Position numbers and translations under genes: made by a program. Under the pieces are notes generated by a model that saw nothing but the letters and a program-made list of their open reading frames with translations, was not told the origin of the DNA and did no database searches. DNA of 21,664 nucleotides. Source: JBBSEZ01 sp038239195. Lineage in GTDB: Bacteria > Planctomycetota > Planctomycetia > Gemmatales > Gemmataceae. Below, one piece after another: positions 7,741-16,808 of this stretch (positions are counted from its first letter, which is position 1; every line of letters begins with the position of its first letter). The stretch spans positions 1 through 21,664 of the forward strand of contig JBBSEZ010000135.1 in assembly GCA_038239195.1 (NCBI GenBank), written 5' to 3'.

Positions 7741-7961
7741 GCTGGCAACCGCCCAAGCAAGCGCAGGGCCTGGGCCCGCAGCAAGGCCATCCTCTCGCTC
7801 AACTCAACGAGCGCTTCCAGTTCCTCGCGCTCGGGCTCGTTCAACGCGCCTTCGGTGTTGCGGTCCATCAGGCTCTGAAGCAGCGCGTCCGTCTTCGGGG
7901 GAAACCGCAACGCTCCCAGCCCTTCGATCAGTTCCCGCGGGGCCTCGATGACAGCACTCAT
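7737..7961 (-). CDS. Small acidic helical protein paired with HNH endonuclease
   Basis: A 74-residue protein beginning MSAVIEAPRELIEG. It is rich in Glu and Leu (TEGALNEPEREELEALVELS at 36-55) and is probably all helical, with no cysteines and no signal peptide. A strong GAGGAGGAG precedes the ATG. It overlaps the HNH start by 4 bases. Small acidic proteins translated with a nuclease often act as antidote or specificity partner, but I know of no proof for this family. The reading frame continues into a long shadow frame of the glycosyltransferase, so it is easily miscalled. The start at 7961 is well supported. Confidence 0.8.
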   Translation of the reverse strand: MSAVIEAPRELIEGLGALRFPPKTDALLQSLMDRNTEGALNEPEREELEALVELSERMALLRAQALRLLGRLPA

Positions 7962-8041
7962 GCGATGCTCCTCCTCAACGAGCCCGTTCCCTTGACACCC
8001 AGTCCATGATACCAGGCCCGAAGCGCGCAAGGGGAGGCGCC

Positions 8042-9694
8042 TCACTCGTTGCTCACCAGCACAATCTCGCACCCCGAATACAAATCGCGATGTCGCGCCA
8101 CCTCGCGCCCGCGCCCGCCTACCTTGCCCTCCAGCGCCAGCCACGTGCTTGCCGGCATGAACAGGTAGGCCGGCAACGGCCCTTCCAGCATCTCCAGCGC
8201 CTCCCGCTCTTCCGCGAGCTTCGTCACCTCGCGCTGGCAGTAGAACACCACGCTTGGCCGAAACCACGCGTAAGCGCCGATGCGCACGTCCCGATAGAGT
8301 TGATCGGCCGGCAGCGCCTGCGCCAGCGGCCGCGGCGCCTTGTAGCGGTCCACCACCTCCACGACCAGCGCGCCCAGTGCCCCCGTGAACAGCACGCCGG
8401 CGACCGCCACCGCCGCGATCACGCCTCCCCGGCGGCCACGCCAGGCACACCACCACCCCACGCCCGCGCCGACCAGCAGTACGCAGCCCAGGCCAGCCCA
8501 CGCCTCCACGCCCGGCAGGTAACGGCCGCGCATGAACGAGGCCTCGATGGCGCCGCCCGCCACCAACAGCCCCACGAACACGCTGACGCCCAGCGCGGCA
8601 AGGCACCCCATGCTCAGGCGGACCACCCACCCCGGCACCTCCACCAGGCCGCGCCGCCAGCGGTCGAGGAAGAAGCCGAGCAGCAAGGCCACTGCCGGGT
8701 AGATCGGCAGGACGTAGTTGGGCAACTTGGTCCGCACGATGGAGAAAAAGACGAGATAGACTGCCATCCAGCACAAGAGAAACTGAACGGCGGGGCGCGC
8801 GCCCTCCCCCTTGCCCTCCGGGGGCCGGGACAGATGGCGCCAGGCGTGCCAGCCGGCGACGCCGAAGAAGATCGACCATGGCGCCAGGCCGCCGATCAGG
8901 ACCAGAAGATAGTAGTAGGGCGGCCCGCCGTGGTTCTCCAGCGGCGTGGTCATGCGCGCGGCGTGGTGCTTCTGCCAGAACAACAGCAGCCACTCCCCCT
9001 TCGTCTCCAGCGTCACCATGACGTACCACGGCAGCGCCACGATCGCGAACAGCAGCGACGCCCACGTGAGCCGGCGGTCCAGGACGTTCAGCCATTGCCG
9101 GCGCCAGAGCAAAAATAGATGGGTGATGGCCGTCGGCATCACCAGGCCCACGGGGCCCTTGGCAAGGACGGCGAGGCCGGTCGTAACGCCTGTCAGCGCC
9201 AGCCAACCCGTGGCGTTGCGCCGGTAGTCGTGCCAGAACACCAGAAGCGTCAGCACGTTGAACGCGGTCAGCAAGGCGTCGGGGTTGGCGAAGTGGGCGG
9301 CGCCGCTGAAGGCGACGGCGGTGGCCAGCACCAGCCCCGCCAGGAGCCCAGCGCGCTTGCCGAACATCTGGCGGCCCAGTTCGTAGGTTGCCAGCAGCGC
9401 CAGCAAGGCAGCGAGGGCAGAGGGGAGGCGTGCGGAAAACTCGTTAGTCCCGAAGGTGCGGTAGGCCGCGATCTGGAGCCAGTAGAGCAGCGCCGGCTTG
9501 TCTTCGCGGAGCTTGGAGTTGAAAGTCGGAAGCACCAGGTTGCCGCTCCGGTACATCTCGTACCCGGCGGTAGCGTTGTTGCCCTCGTCGATGTCCCACA
9601 GGCTGGGGCCGCCGAGGTTGGGCAGGCAGAGCAGCGCCCAGACGAGCGCGAGCAAGGCCAGGTGCGGGCCGCGGTGGTTGAGCCGGTGGAACAT
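8042..9694 (-). CDS. ArnT/PMT-type (GT-C) membrane glycosyltransferase
   Basis: A 550-residue protein with about 11-13 membrane helices, of the dolichyl-phosphate-mannose / ArnT superfamily (GT39/GT83). These enzymes move a sugar from a polyprenyl-phosphate carrier to lipid or protein on the outer face of the cytoplasmic membrane. The first extracytoplasmic loop holds the acidic motif WDIDEG (Asp34, Asp36, Glu37), the expected catalytic site. It is followed by KLREDKPALLYWLQ and EFSARLPSALAALLALL, the usual ArnT-like signature. Residues about 470-550 form a soluble C-terminal tail. The ATG at 9694 has AGGAGG upstream. Acceptor and sugar cannot be told from sequence, and no lipid-A or sugar-nucleotide genes lie nearby. 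Confidence 0.9.
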   Translation of the reverse strand: MFHRLNHRGPHLALLALVWALLCLPNLGGPSLWDIDEGNNATAGYEMYRSGNLVLPTFNSKLREDKPALLYWLQIAAYRTFGTNEFSARLPSALAALLALLATYELGRQMFGKRAGLLAGLVLATAVAFSGAAHFANPDALLTAFNVLTLLVFWHDYRRNATGWLALTGVTTGLAVLAKGPVGLVMPTAITHLFLLWRRQWLNVLDRRLTWASLLFAIVALPWYVMVTLETKGEWLLLFWQKHHAARMTTPLENHGGPPYYYLLVLIGGLAPWSIFFGVAGWHAWRHLSRPPEGKGEGARPAVQFLLCWMAVYLVFFSIVRTKLPNYVLPIYPAVALLLGFFLDRWRRGLVEVPGWVVRLSMGCLAALGVSVFVGLLVAGGAIEASFMRGRYLPGVEAWAGLGCVLLVGAGVGWWCAWRGRRGGVIAAVAVAGVLFTGALGALVVEVVDRYKAPRPLAQALPADQLYRDVRIGAYAWFRPSVVFYCQREVTKLAEEREALEMLEGPLPAYLFMPASTWLALEGKVGGRGREVARHRDLYSGCEIVLVSNE

Positions 9695-9816
9695 TCCTTT
9701 GTTCCTCCTGAAGAAGGGGGCCTTGGCGCCCGAGACCGGGCCGCGCCGGCATCATAATCCAGAGAGGGGAACCTTGGCGAGGCCAGTCGGCCCGGCCCGC
9801 GCCTGTGGGAACCGGG

Positions 9817-9845
9817 TTGACGCGAACCGCGCCAGCCGCTATCAC
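9817..9845 (+). promoter_or_regulatory. Probable promoter for the HEAT-repeat gene
   Basis: TTGACG (9817-9822, 5 of 6 consensus) and TATCAC (9840-9845, 4 of 6) are separated by exactly 17 bases. Transcription would start near 9852, about 38 bases before the ATG at 9890. This is the best sigma-70-like match I found in the window. Confidence 0.45.
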
Positions 9846-9889
9846 CTGCCCCTCTTGACCGCCCATTGCCCTTGCCGGAGGCCCCCCGC

Positions 9890-11857
9890 ATGCAGACGAT
9901 TCAGCCCCTCCTGCTCGGTCTGGGCCTGCTCTGCGCGAGCGACGTCGATCTGGCGCACCTCCGCGAAGTCTTGCACGACCGCCAGGACCCGCGCGGCCAG
10001 AGCCAGGCCGCCCTCCTCCTCGTGCAGAGCAACGATGCCGGCGCCGAAAAGCTCGTCCGCCAGGGGCTCCGCTTGCCCGAGGACACCGAGGTCTTCCTCG
10101 CGCTGACCACCGCGGTCCGCCTGCGCCACGACGGCCGCTTCCTCGACGAGCTCCTCGCCGCGCTCCAGGCCAACCGCCCGCGCGTCCGACAGGCCATCGC
10201 CGAGGCGCTGGCCGTGCTCCCCCAGCCCGACCTCGTGGGCCGGCTCCAGACGATCGTCTGCGACGCCCGCGCCGACCTCGCCGTGCGCCAGACCGCCCTG
10301 TGGGTGCTCGGCCGCACCGGGCGCAAGGAGGCCGCCGCCGCCCTCATCGCCAAGCTCGCCACCCCCAACGACGACCTGCGCCGCATCGCCATCGCCGCGC
10401 TGACCGACCTGACGGGCCAGAACTACGGGCCCGACGTGGAGCGCTGGCGCGCCTGGTGGGACCGCCACAAGCACCTGACCACCGAACAGTGGCTCGAGCT
10501 GCGCCTCTCCTACCAGACCAGCCGGGCCCTCCGCCTCGAAGGCGACCTCCGTCGGGCGCGCTCCCAGGTTTTGCGCCTCCAACAGCTCCTCTACAATCGC
10601 CTCCCCGTGGCCGAGCGCTTCGCCCACATCCGGGGGCTGGTCGATCAGGACGATCCGGCCGTCCGCGCCCTGGCCATCGTCTGGGCGCTGGAGCTCCTCC
10701 CCGCGGCCGACGTCCCGCGCAAGGCCCAGCTCGCCGAGGTATTGCTCCGCCTGAGCCACGATGGGAACGTCGAGGTGCAGCACGCGGCCGTCCACGGCCT
10801 GGGCCGCCTCCATGACCCCAACGTCGTCCAGCGGTTGCGAGCCCTTCTACGCAGCGGCCCTCCCAGCGTCCGCGCCGCGGCGGCGCGCTCCCTCGCGCTG
10901 GAGGCGCACGGCAGCGATGCGGAATCGAAGGCCCGCCAGCGCGACGTCATTCCGCTCTTGCAGAAGGCCCTCGAAGACAAGGCCGTCGAGGTGGTCGTCG
11001 AGGCCGCGGAGGCCCTCGGGGGGCTCGGCGCTCCCGAAGCGTGCCCGGTGCTGGCGGGCCTGCTGCGCCACCCGGCCGAGCACGTCCGCCAGGCCGCGGC
11101 GCAGGCCCTGGAGCGCGTCGCCGACGCCGGCGTGCTCGACGGGCTGCTTCGCGGGCTCGACGATCCCAGCGTCACGGTTCGCTTCAGCCTCGTCGGCGCG
11201 CTCGGCCGCGCCGCGGGCGATGGCCAGTCCCTGACCCCCGAAAAGCGCAAGCGCCTCCTGGCGCGACTCGAGGGCCTCTTCGCCCGCGACGCCGACCCTG
11301 GCGTGCGGAGCAGGGCGGCCACCGTGCTAGGCGAATGCGCAGCGCCTGCCTTGCTCGAGACGTTGTGGCGCGCCGTCCAGTCGGGGACCGAGGCGCGCGT
11401 TCAGGAGAAGGCCTGGGGAGCGTTCGTCGAGATCATCGTGCGGTCGGGCAGCTTGCCCCTGTTGTTGCGCTGGGACCGCACCCTGGCCGAGGCCCGGCAA
11501 GGGGCGCGCCGCGCGCAGCTGCTCGCCCAGGTCGCGGCGCGCTGGCAGATGCGCGCCGAGACGCGCGAGGCCGCCACCGGCGCGTTCGAGGCGCTGGTGC
11601 AGGCCCAGCTCGACGCGGGCAAATGGTCGGCCGCCGGGCCCCTGGTCCGCGACCTGCTCGGTCGGCCCGGCGCCGAGGAGGTCGATCGCGACCGCCGCCT
11701 GCGCTGGCTGCTGCGCGTCGGCGAGTTGGCGCTCAAGGACGGCAACCGCGCCGAAGCGCTGCGGGCGACTCAGGACGCGCAGCCCCATCTGCCGCGTACG
11801 GGCGCCCTGACAGAAGGGTTCGCGCGGTTGGAGAAACACGCATCTGGCAAGGAGTGA
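9890..11857 (+). CDS. HEAT-repeat protein
   Basis: A 655-residue protein made largely of HEAT/PBS-lyase-type helical repeats. One block covers about residues 15-180 (for example VRQTALWVLGRTGRKEAAAALIAKL). Next is LTGQNYGPDVERWRAWWDRH, a Trp-rich link often seen in planctomycete HEAT proteins. A second block runs from about 240 to 510 (VQHAAVHGLGRLHDPNVVQRLRALL and similar), followed by a helical tail. The first 18 residues (MQTIQPLLLGLGLLCAS) look like a weak signal peptide or anchor, so export is possible. HEAT arrays are binding scaffolds; no enzyme motif is visible. The ATG at 9890 is preferred over one 8 codons earlier because of the GGAG upstream and the signal-like start. Confidence 0.85.
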   Translation: MQTIQPLLLGLGLLCASDVDLAHLREVLHDRQDPRGQSQAALLLVQSNDAGAEKLVRQGLRLPEDTEVFLALTTAVRLRHDGRFLDELLAALQANRPRVRQAIAEALAVLPQPDLVGRLQTIVCDARADLAVRQTALWVLGRTGRKEAAAALIAKLATPNDDLRRIAIAALTDLTGQNYGPDVERWRAWWDRHKHLTTEQWLELRLSYQTSRALRLEGDLRRARSQVLRLQQLLYNRLPVAERFAHIRGLVDQDDPAVRALAIVWALELLPAADVPRKAQLAEVLLRLSHDGNVEVQHAAVHGLGRLHDPNVVQRLRALLRSGPPSVRAAAARSLALEAHGSDAESKARQRDVIPLLQKALEDKAVEVVVEAAEALGGLGAPEACPVLAGLLRHPAEHVRQAAAQALERVADAGVLDGLLRGLDDPSVTVRFSLVGALGRAAGDGQSLTPEKRKRLLARLEGLFARDADPGVRSRAATVLGECAAPALLETLWRAVQSGTEARVQEKAWGAFVEIIVRSGSLPLLLRWDRTLAEARQGARRAQLLAQVAARWQMRAETREAATGAFEALVQAQLDAGKWSAAGPLVRDLLGRPGAEEVDRDRRLRWLLRVGELALKDGNRAEALRATQDAQPHLPRTGALTEGFARLEKHASGKE

Positions 11858-11861
11858 ATAA

Positions 11862-11967
11862 GGCGAGCGGCAGGAGTTGGTTTGCTGTAGGGCGGCTCTC
11901 CTGAGCCGTCCGGTCTGAACGGCTCAGGAGGGCCGTTCTACAGGGATGCTTTTTCCTGCCGGTCGCC
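11862..11967 (+). repeat. Dispersed palindromic repeat, copy 3 (long form)
   Basis: A 106-base element with the same ends as copy 2 (GGCGAGCGGCAGGAGTTGG on the left; GCTTTTTCCTGCCGGTCGCC on the right). The centre is longer: two 25-base arms (11885-11909 and 11919-11943) that are reverse complements with three mismatches, around a 9-base loop. The innermost 12 bp pair perfectly (CTCCTGAGCCGT / ACGGCTCAGGAG). It starts 4 bases after the stop codon of the HEAT gene. It contains no reading frame of its own. Confidence 0.87.
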
Positions 11968-12044
11968 GAAGGAGGCGCGAACCTCCCCTCCCAAGAGCGC
12001 GTCTCAAAAATGTCGGCGGGAGCGCACTCCCACTTCTTGCTCGG

Positions 12045-12122
12045 ACCGGGGTGGTGGCTGCTGGCACGCCACACCTGCCTTTGAAGCAGGCACCCGCGTT
12101 GGTTCGATTCCAACCCCCGGCG
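12045..12122 (+). tRNA. tRNA-like sequence, anticodon UUG (Gln) if functional
   Basis: A cloverleaf can be folded. The acceptor is CCGGGG / CCCCGG. The D stem is GTGG/CCAC, the anticodon stem CCTGC/GCAGG with loop CTTTGAA (12079-12085, anticodon TTG), and the T arm a perfect GTTGG-TTCGATT-CCAAC (12098-12114). T8, the D-loop GG and the T loop are as expected. Against a normal tRNA are an A-C mismatch at position 1-72, C in place of A14, a 7-base variable region and no encoded CCA. It may be a divergent tRNA, a pseudo-tRNA or a remnant. The minus-strand reading GIEPT is typical of ORFs falsely called over tRNA genes. Confidence 0.4.
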
Positions 12123-12443
12123 CTACGCACCTCTCCACTGCTCCGCCTCCACACCGGCCGCCGAACGCAAATCCCAGAGCTCCTCGGCCCCGAGCAGCAC
12201 GCCCGTCGGGCGCTTTCCCTCTCCAAGGTCCGCGAAGTACAGCCCCGATTCGCCGTCGTGGCAGGCGGAGAAATCGCAGGCGGTGCAGTAGTATTCGACG
12301 CGCGTTCTTTCCCCGGAGCGGAACACGCAATGGCGCCCGCGACAACTCGCGCACCCCTGATGCTCCTGAGCATACCAGCGCGTGGCTTCCGCAAACCACT
12401 CCGCTGGCGTCCTTGCCGCGCGCTGTTCCGCGTTCCGCCACAT
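12123..12443 (-). CDS. Small cysteine-rich (zinc-ribbon-like) hypothetical protein
   Basis: A 106-residue protein. It starts MWRNAEQRAARTPAEWFAEA, a helical region, and then carries Cys31-x2-Cys34, Cys39, Cys53-x2-Cys56 and Cys61 (GCASCRGRHC; YYCTACDFSAC). This spacing suggests one zinc-ribbon or knuckle holding one or two metal ions. No catalytic motif, signal peptide or membrane segment is seen. CGGAGG lies just before the ATG at 12443, which with the ordered cysteines supports a real gene. It ends directly beside the tRNA-like sequence and is divergent from the histidine kinase. I do not recognise a named family. Function is unknown. Confidence 0.72.
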   Translation of the reverse strand: MWRNAEQRAARTPAEWFAEATRWYAQEHQGCASCRGRHCVFRSGERTRVEYYCTACDFSACHDGESGLYFADLGEGKRPTGVLLGAEELWDLRSAAGVEAEQWRGA

Positions 12444-12602
12444 TGCGAGCCTCCGAGCCGGCCTTGCCGGCGCCTGCCTGGGGCGAGCGATTCAAAAGTA
12501 GCACATTTTCCGCGCGGAGTGCGCTTTCTGTCGCCTTGTCGGGCCCGCCCCGTCCCGTTACGCTGAGCAAGACGCCCCTCGCTCCTTTCGGACGGCCCCC
12601 CG

Positions 12603-13958
12603 ATGCGGTGGCGCATCCGCTCGCAGTTGTTGTTGCCGCTCCTGCTGCTCCTCCTCGGAGGGGTCGGCATCAGCGCCTGGACCGCCTTTGCTTCCGCCCG
12701 GCAGGCGCGCCGCCAGATCGAGGCCCGGCTCCGCAGCGTCGCTCACTTCCTCACCGAGCAGCGCCGCTTTCCGCTCACCGTGGACGTCTTGCAGCAGATG
12801 AAGCCCCTCTCGGGCGCCGACTACCTCCTCGTCCCCAAAGATAAGCCGCCCCAGTCTTCCCTCGCCAGCAATCCGCTCCCGACTCCGAGCCCGGCCATCG
12901 TCTGCGACGACTGGCGGGAGCTCCACCTCGGCCCGCCTCTGAACGTAGACGGCGAAACCTATCTCTGCAGCGGGATTCGACTCCACAAGGGGCTCAACGC
13001 CGGCGACACGCTCTACATCCTCTATCCCGAGAGCCTGTGGCGCGATGCGCTCTGGGAGGCGGTCTGGCCCCCCCTCGCCCTCGGCGGGTCGCTGGCGCTG
13101 GCCTCGCTCGCCCTGGCCATCGGACTGAGCCAGCGCCTCGCGAAGCGCATTCGGGAACTGGAACGGCGCACCCGGCTCATTGCCAGCGGCGACTTCAGCC
13201 CCATGCCGCTCCCCGGACGAAACGACGAACTGCGCGACCTGGCGCGCTCCGTGAATGAGATGGCCCAACAACTCGCACAGTTCCAGAAAACGGCCCAACA
13301 AACAGAAAGGCTCCGACTTCTCGGTCAGGTGAGCGGCGGGCTCGCCCACCAGCTGCGCAACGGCCTGACCGGCGCTCGCCTCGCCGTCCAGCTCCACCTG
13401 CGCGAATCGCCAGCCCAGGCTGACACCAGCGCCCTCGAGGTCGCCCTGCGCCAGCTCACGCTGCTCGAGGCCCACCTCAAGCGCTTCCTCGACCTCGGCC
13501 GGGCCGGCGACCTGCGCCGCGAGCGCTGCTCCCTCACTTCCCTCGTCGGCGAGGCTGTCGAGCTGCTGCGCCCCCGCTGCCGGCACGCCGGGATCGGGCT
13601 CGTCTGGCAGCCCCCCCCCGACGCCTGCGTCCTCTCCGGCGACCCCGGCCAGCTCGGGCAGGTCGTCCTCAACTTGCTCGGCAATGCGGTGGAGGCCGCC
13701 GGCCCGGGGGGGCAGGTCGAAGTGCGACTGGAGAAGGGGCCCCCCTTCGTTCTCGAGGTCTTCGACACAGGCCCCGGCCCTCCGTCCGACCTGGCGGAAC
13801 GACTGTTCGAGCCGTTCGTCACGGGCAAGCCGGAAGGCGTCGGGCTGGGGCTCGCCGTCGCGCGGCAGGTCACGGAGGCCCACGGCGGGCGCATCTCCTG
13901 GGCCCGGCGCGACGGGCGAACGTGCTTTCGCATCGAACTGCCTGGCGGATCGGCGTAA
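12603..13958 (+). CDS. Sensor histidine kinase (HAMP, HisKA, HATPase)
   Basis: A 451-residue membrane kinase. Helix 1 lies at about residues 7-27. An extracytoplasmic sensing region of about 130 residues follows, then helix 2 at about 158-177. After that come a HAMP linker (about 180-232), a HisKA dimerisation helix with His249 in GGLAHQLRNGL, and the ATP-binding domain. In the ATP domain, N-box Asn357/Asn361 (NLLGNAVEA), FDTGPGP, LFEPF and GVGLGLAV are all readable. The residue after the phospho-His is Gln where Glu is usual. It would phosphorylate the NtrC-type regulator encoded 33 bases downstream. The signal sensed is unknown. No strong ribosome binding site precedes the ATG. Confidence 0.92.
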   Translation: MRWRIRSQLLLPLLLLLLGGVGISAWTAFASARQARRQIEARLRSVAHFLTEQRRFPLTVDVLQQMKPLSGADYLLVPKDKPPQSSLASNPLPTPSPAIVCDDWRELHLGPPLNVDGETYLCSGIRLHKGLNAGDTLYILYPESLWRDALWEAVWPPLALGGSLALASLALAIGLSQRLAKRIRELERRTRLIASGDFSPMPLPGRNDELRDLARSVNEMAQQLAQFQKTAQQTERLRLLGQVSGGLAHQLRNGLTGARLAVQLHLRESPAQADTSALEVALRQLTLLEAHLKRFLDLGRAGDLRRERCSLTSLVGEAVELLRPRCRHAGIGLVWQPPPDACVLSGDPGQLGQVVLNLLGNAVEAAGPGGQVEVRLEKGPPFVLEVFDTGPGPPSDLAERLFEPFVTGKPEGVGLGLAVARQVTEAHGGRISWARRDGRTCFRIELPGGSA

Positions 13959-13991
13959 GATGGAGACAGGTTCGCCAAGGGCATCGACTGC

Positions 13992-15452
<1,461 letters not shown>

Positions 15453-15535
15453 AGCAGTCAGGGGAAAGTGGGCAAGTCGCTTCTTGCTTGCCGTTTCGTG
15501 AGATGCCAGCGCCCCAGCTTCCCGACTTCTGCTTG
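15453..15535. other. Convergent intergenic gap with possible short hairpin
   Basis: Between the converging regulator and secreted-protein genes. GCAAG TCGCTT CTTGC at about 15473-15488 could form a 5-bp hairpin, but no T-run follows. TTGCTTGCCGTTTCG at 15484-15498 recurs with one change at 17510-17524. No gene is seen. Confidence 0.35.
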
Positions 15536-16048
15536 CTACTTCCCTTTGCACGGCTCGACCCTCACCGCGAGGATGAGCAGTTCGCCCTTCTTGGTGCGAT
15601 ACGGCGTGATGATGGGCAAGAACTTGCCGCAGGGCGTGGAGTAGGTGATTTCGCCCATTCGGGGCGGCGCGATCTTGAGGCAGACCCGGTTTGCCTTGTC
15701 GGCGCTGCGCTGCACCGTGATCGCCGTCGTCTGGCTCTCGACGAGCTCGAAGTCGTCGGTGACGTTGACCGCCAGGGACTTGTAACTCATCGTGTGAAGT
15801 CGGAAGCTCTTGAGCTTCGGGTGGATCTTCTTCACCTCGTCGGCGATGCAGATCAGTTTCTTGTGGACCTTGCCATCCCGCTCGCTGGCGAGAATCACGA
15901 CCACCGACACGCGCACGCGCCCGGCCTTGCCCGCGCCCTTTGCTCCAACCGAGGGCCCGCGCACAGGCGGGGCCGCCGCGGGCAGCAGTGCGCCCAGCAG
16001 CACCAGGGCACACAACGCCAACTTGGACGCGAACAGCCCGGACTTCAT
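15536..16048 (-). CDS. Secreted hypothetical protein of the sigma-factor cluster
   Basis: A 170-residue protein with a clear signal peptide (about residues 1-26, hydrophobic LALCALVLLGALLPAAA). After it the mature part is basic and beta-rich: RVRVSVVVILAS, KKIHPKLKSFRL, LKIAPPRMGEITYSTPCGKF and LLILAVRVEP. There are four cysteines outside the signal peptide and no enzyme motif. It should act outside the cytoplasmic membrane. It lies 22 bases downstream of the anti-sigma gene on the same strand, so it is probably the last gene of the sigma operon and may be its target or signal input. I recognise no named family. Confidence 0.78.
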   Translation of the reverse strand: MKSGLFASKLALCALVLLGALLPAAAPPVRGPSVGAKGAGKAGRVRVSVVVILASERDGKVHKKLICIADEVKKIHPKLKSFRLHTMSYKSLAVNVTDDFELVESQTTAITVQRSADKANRVCLKIAPPRMGEITYSTPCGKFLPIITPYRTKKGELLILAVRVEPCKGK

Positions 16049-16070
16049 CGTCTTGGCCCCCTTCTCGATT

Positions 16071-16808
16071 TCAGGGCGCGCGATTGAGTGCGGAGAACAC
16101 GATCATCGGCACCGCCCCTTCCTCGAGGCGTGGCATGGGGCCGGCCGGCTGGGGCGGACCGACCGCGAGGACCTCGATGTCCCGAGGAGAGGCCAGCACG
16201 AACGTGTCGAGGAACTTCGGCTGGCCGATGGCCACGGCGTCGGCGTCGCGCACCTCCATGTTGAGGATGTGGACCTCGGCCGCCGACACCACTTGCAGGG
16301 GCCCCTCGCCCTCGCTGGCGGGCATCACCGGAAACGATTCGTCCTCGTCCTCGTTCTTCGCCAGCACCTTCGGGGCAGGCGGCTTCGTCGCTGGCGGCCC
16401 GGATTGCACTGCGACCGGCGGCTCGTCCGGGGGCACGGGCGCCCAGAGCGCGCGGGCGAGCAACGCCCCGCCCACCAGGGCCGCGGTCGCCACCAGCGCG
16501 CCCACGACGCGCAGGGCCCAGCGCGGGCGAGGACGCGGTAGCGGGATCGGTCCAGGGCCCGAGCTCGCTCCGGCGGCGATCCGGGCTTGCACGCGCTCCC
16601 ACGCCTCGGGCGAGGGCTCGTCGGGCGGGCTGGCCCGCCAGGCGCGCAGGAGAGCGCGGTTCGCTTCGACCTCGGCGCGAGCGTCGGGGCGAGTGGCGAG
16701 CCAGGCTTGCACGGCCTCGCGAGCGGGCGCGGACAGTTCCCCGTCGGCGAAGGCGGCGAGTTGTTGCGACGTCGGCCCGAACTCGGGATCGATCCGGTTC
16801 CTGGTCAT
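16071..16808 (-). CDS. Membrane-anchored anti-sigma factor (putative)
   Basis: A 245-residue protein whose first 60 residues form an acidic helical segment (QQLAAFADGELSAPAREAVQAWL) like the anti-sigma domain that holds ECF sigma factors. One membrane helix (about 98-121, WALRVVGALVATAALVGGALLA) then leads to an extracytoplasmic Pro-rich and beta-rich part (SAAEVHILNMEVRDADAVAIG, VFSALNRAP). The His-x3-Cys-x2-Cys zinc motif of classical members is missing, so sensing by zinc release is unlikely. Its ATG overlaps the sigma stop codon (ATGA), the usual layout for a sigma/anti-sigma pair. It would keep the sigma factor inactive until it is released or cleaved. The assignment rests on layout and topology. 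Confidence 0.82.
   Translation of the reverse strand: MTRNRIDPEFGPTSQQLAAFADGELSAPAREAVQAWLATRPDARAEVEANRALLRAWRASPPDEPSPEAWERVQARIAAGASSGPGPIPLPRPRPRWALRVVGALVATAALVGGALLARALWAPVPPDEPPVAVQSGPPATKPPAPKVLAKNEDEDESFPVMPASEGEGPLQVVSAAEVHILNMEVRDADAVAIGQPKFLDTFVLASPRDIEVLAVGPPQPAGPMPRLEEGAVPMIVFSALNRAP

Noticed and set aside
12061..12080. Sigma-54 promoter (TGGCAC followed by a downstream GC)
   Set aside because: The spacing between the GG and GC elements is 12 and not 10 bases, and the site lies inside the tRNA-like fold.
12045..12122. Selenocysteine tRNA
   Set aside because: The anticodon loop reads CTTTGAA and not one with TCA, and there is no long variable arm or 8-bp acceptor.
12004..12570. 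Protein-coding frame on the minus strand containing GIEPT
   Set aside because: This peptide is the reverse reading of a tRNA T arm, a known source of false genes, and the frame also overlaps the better-supported Cys-rich gene.
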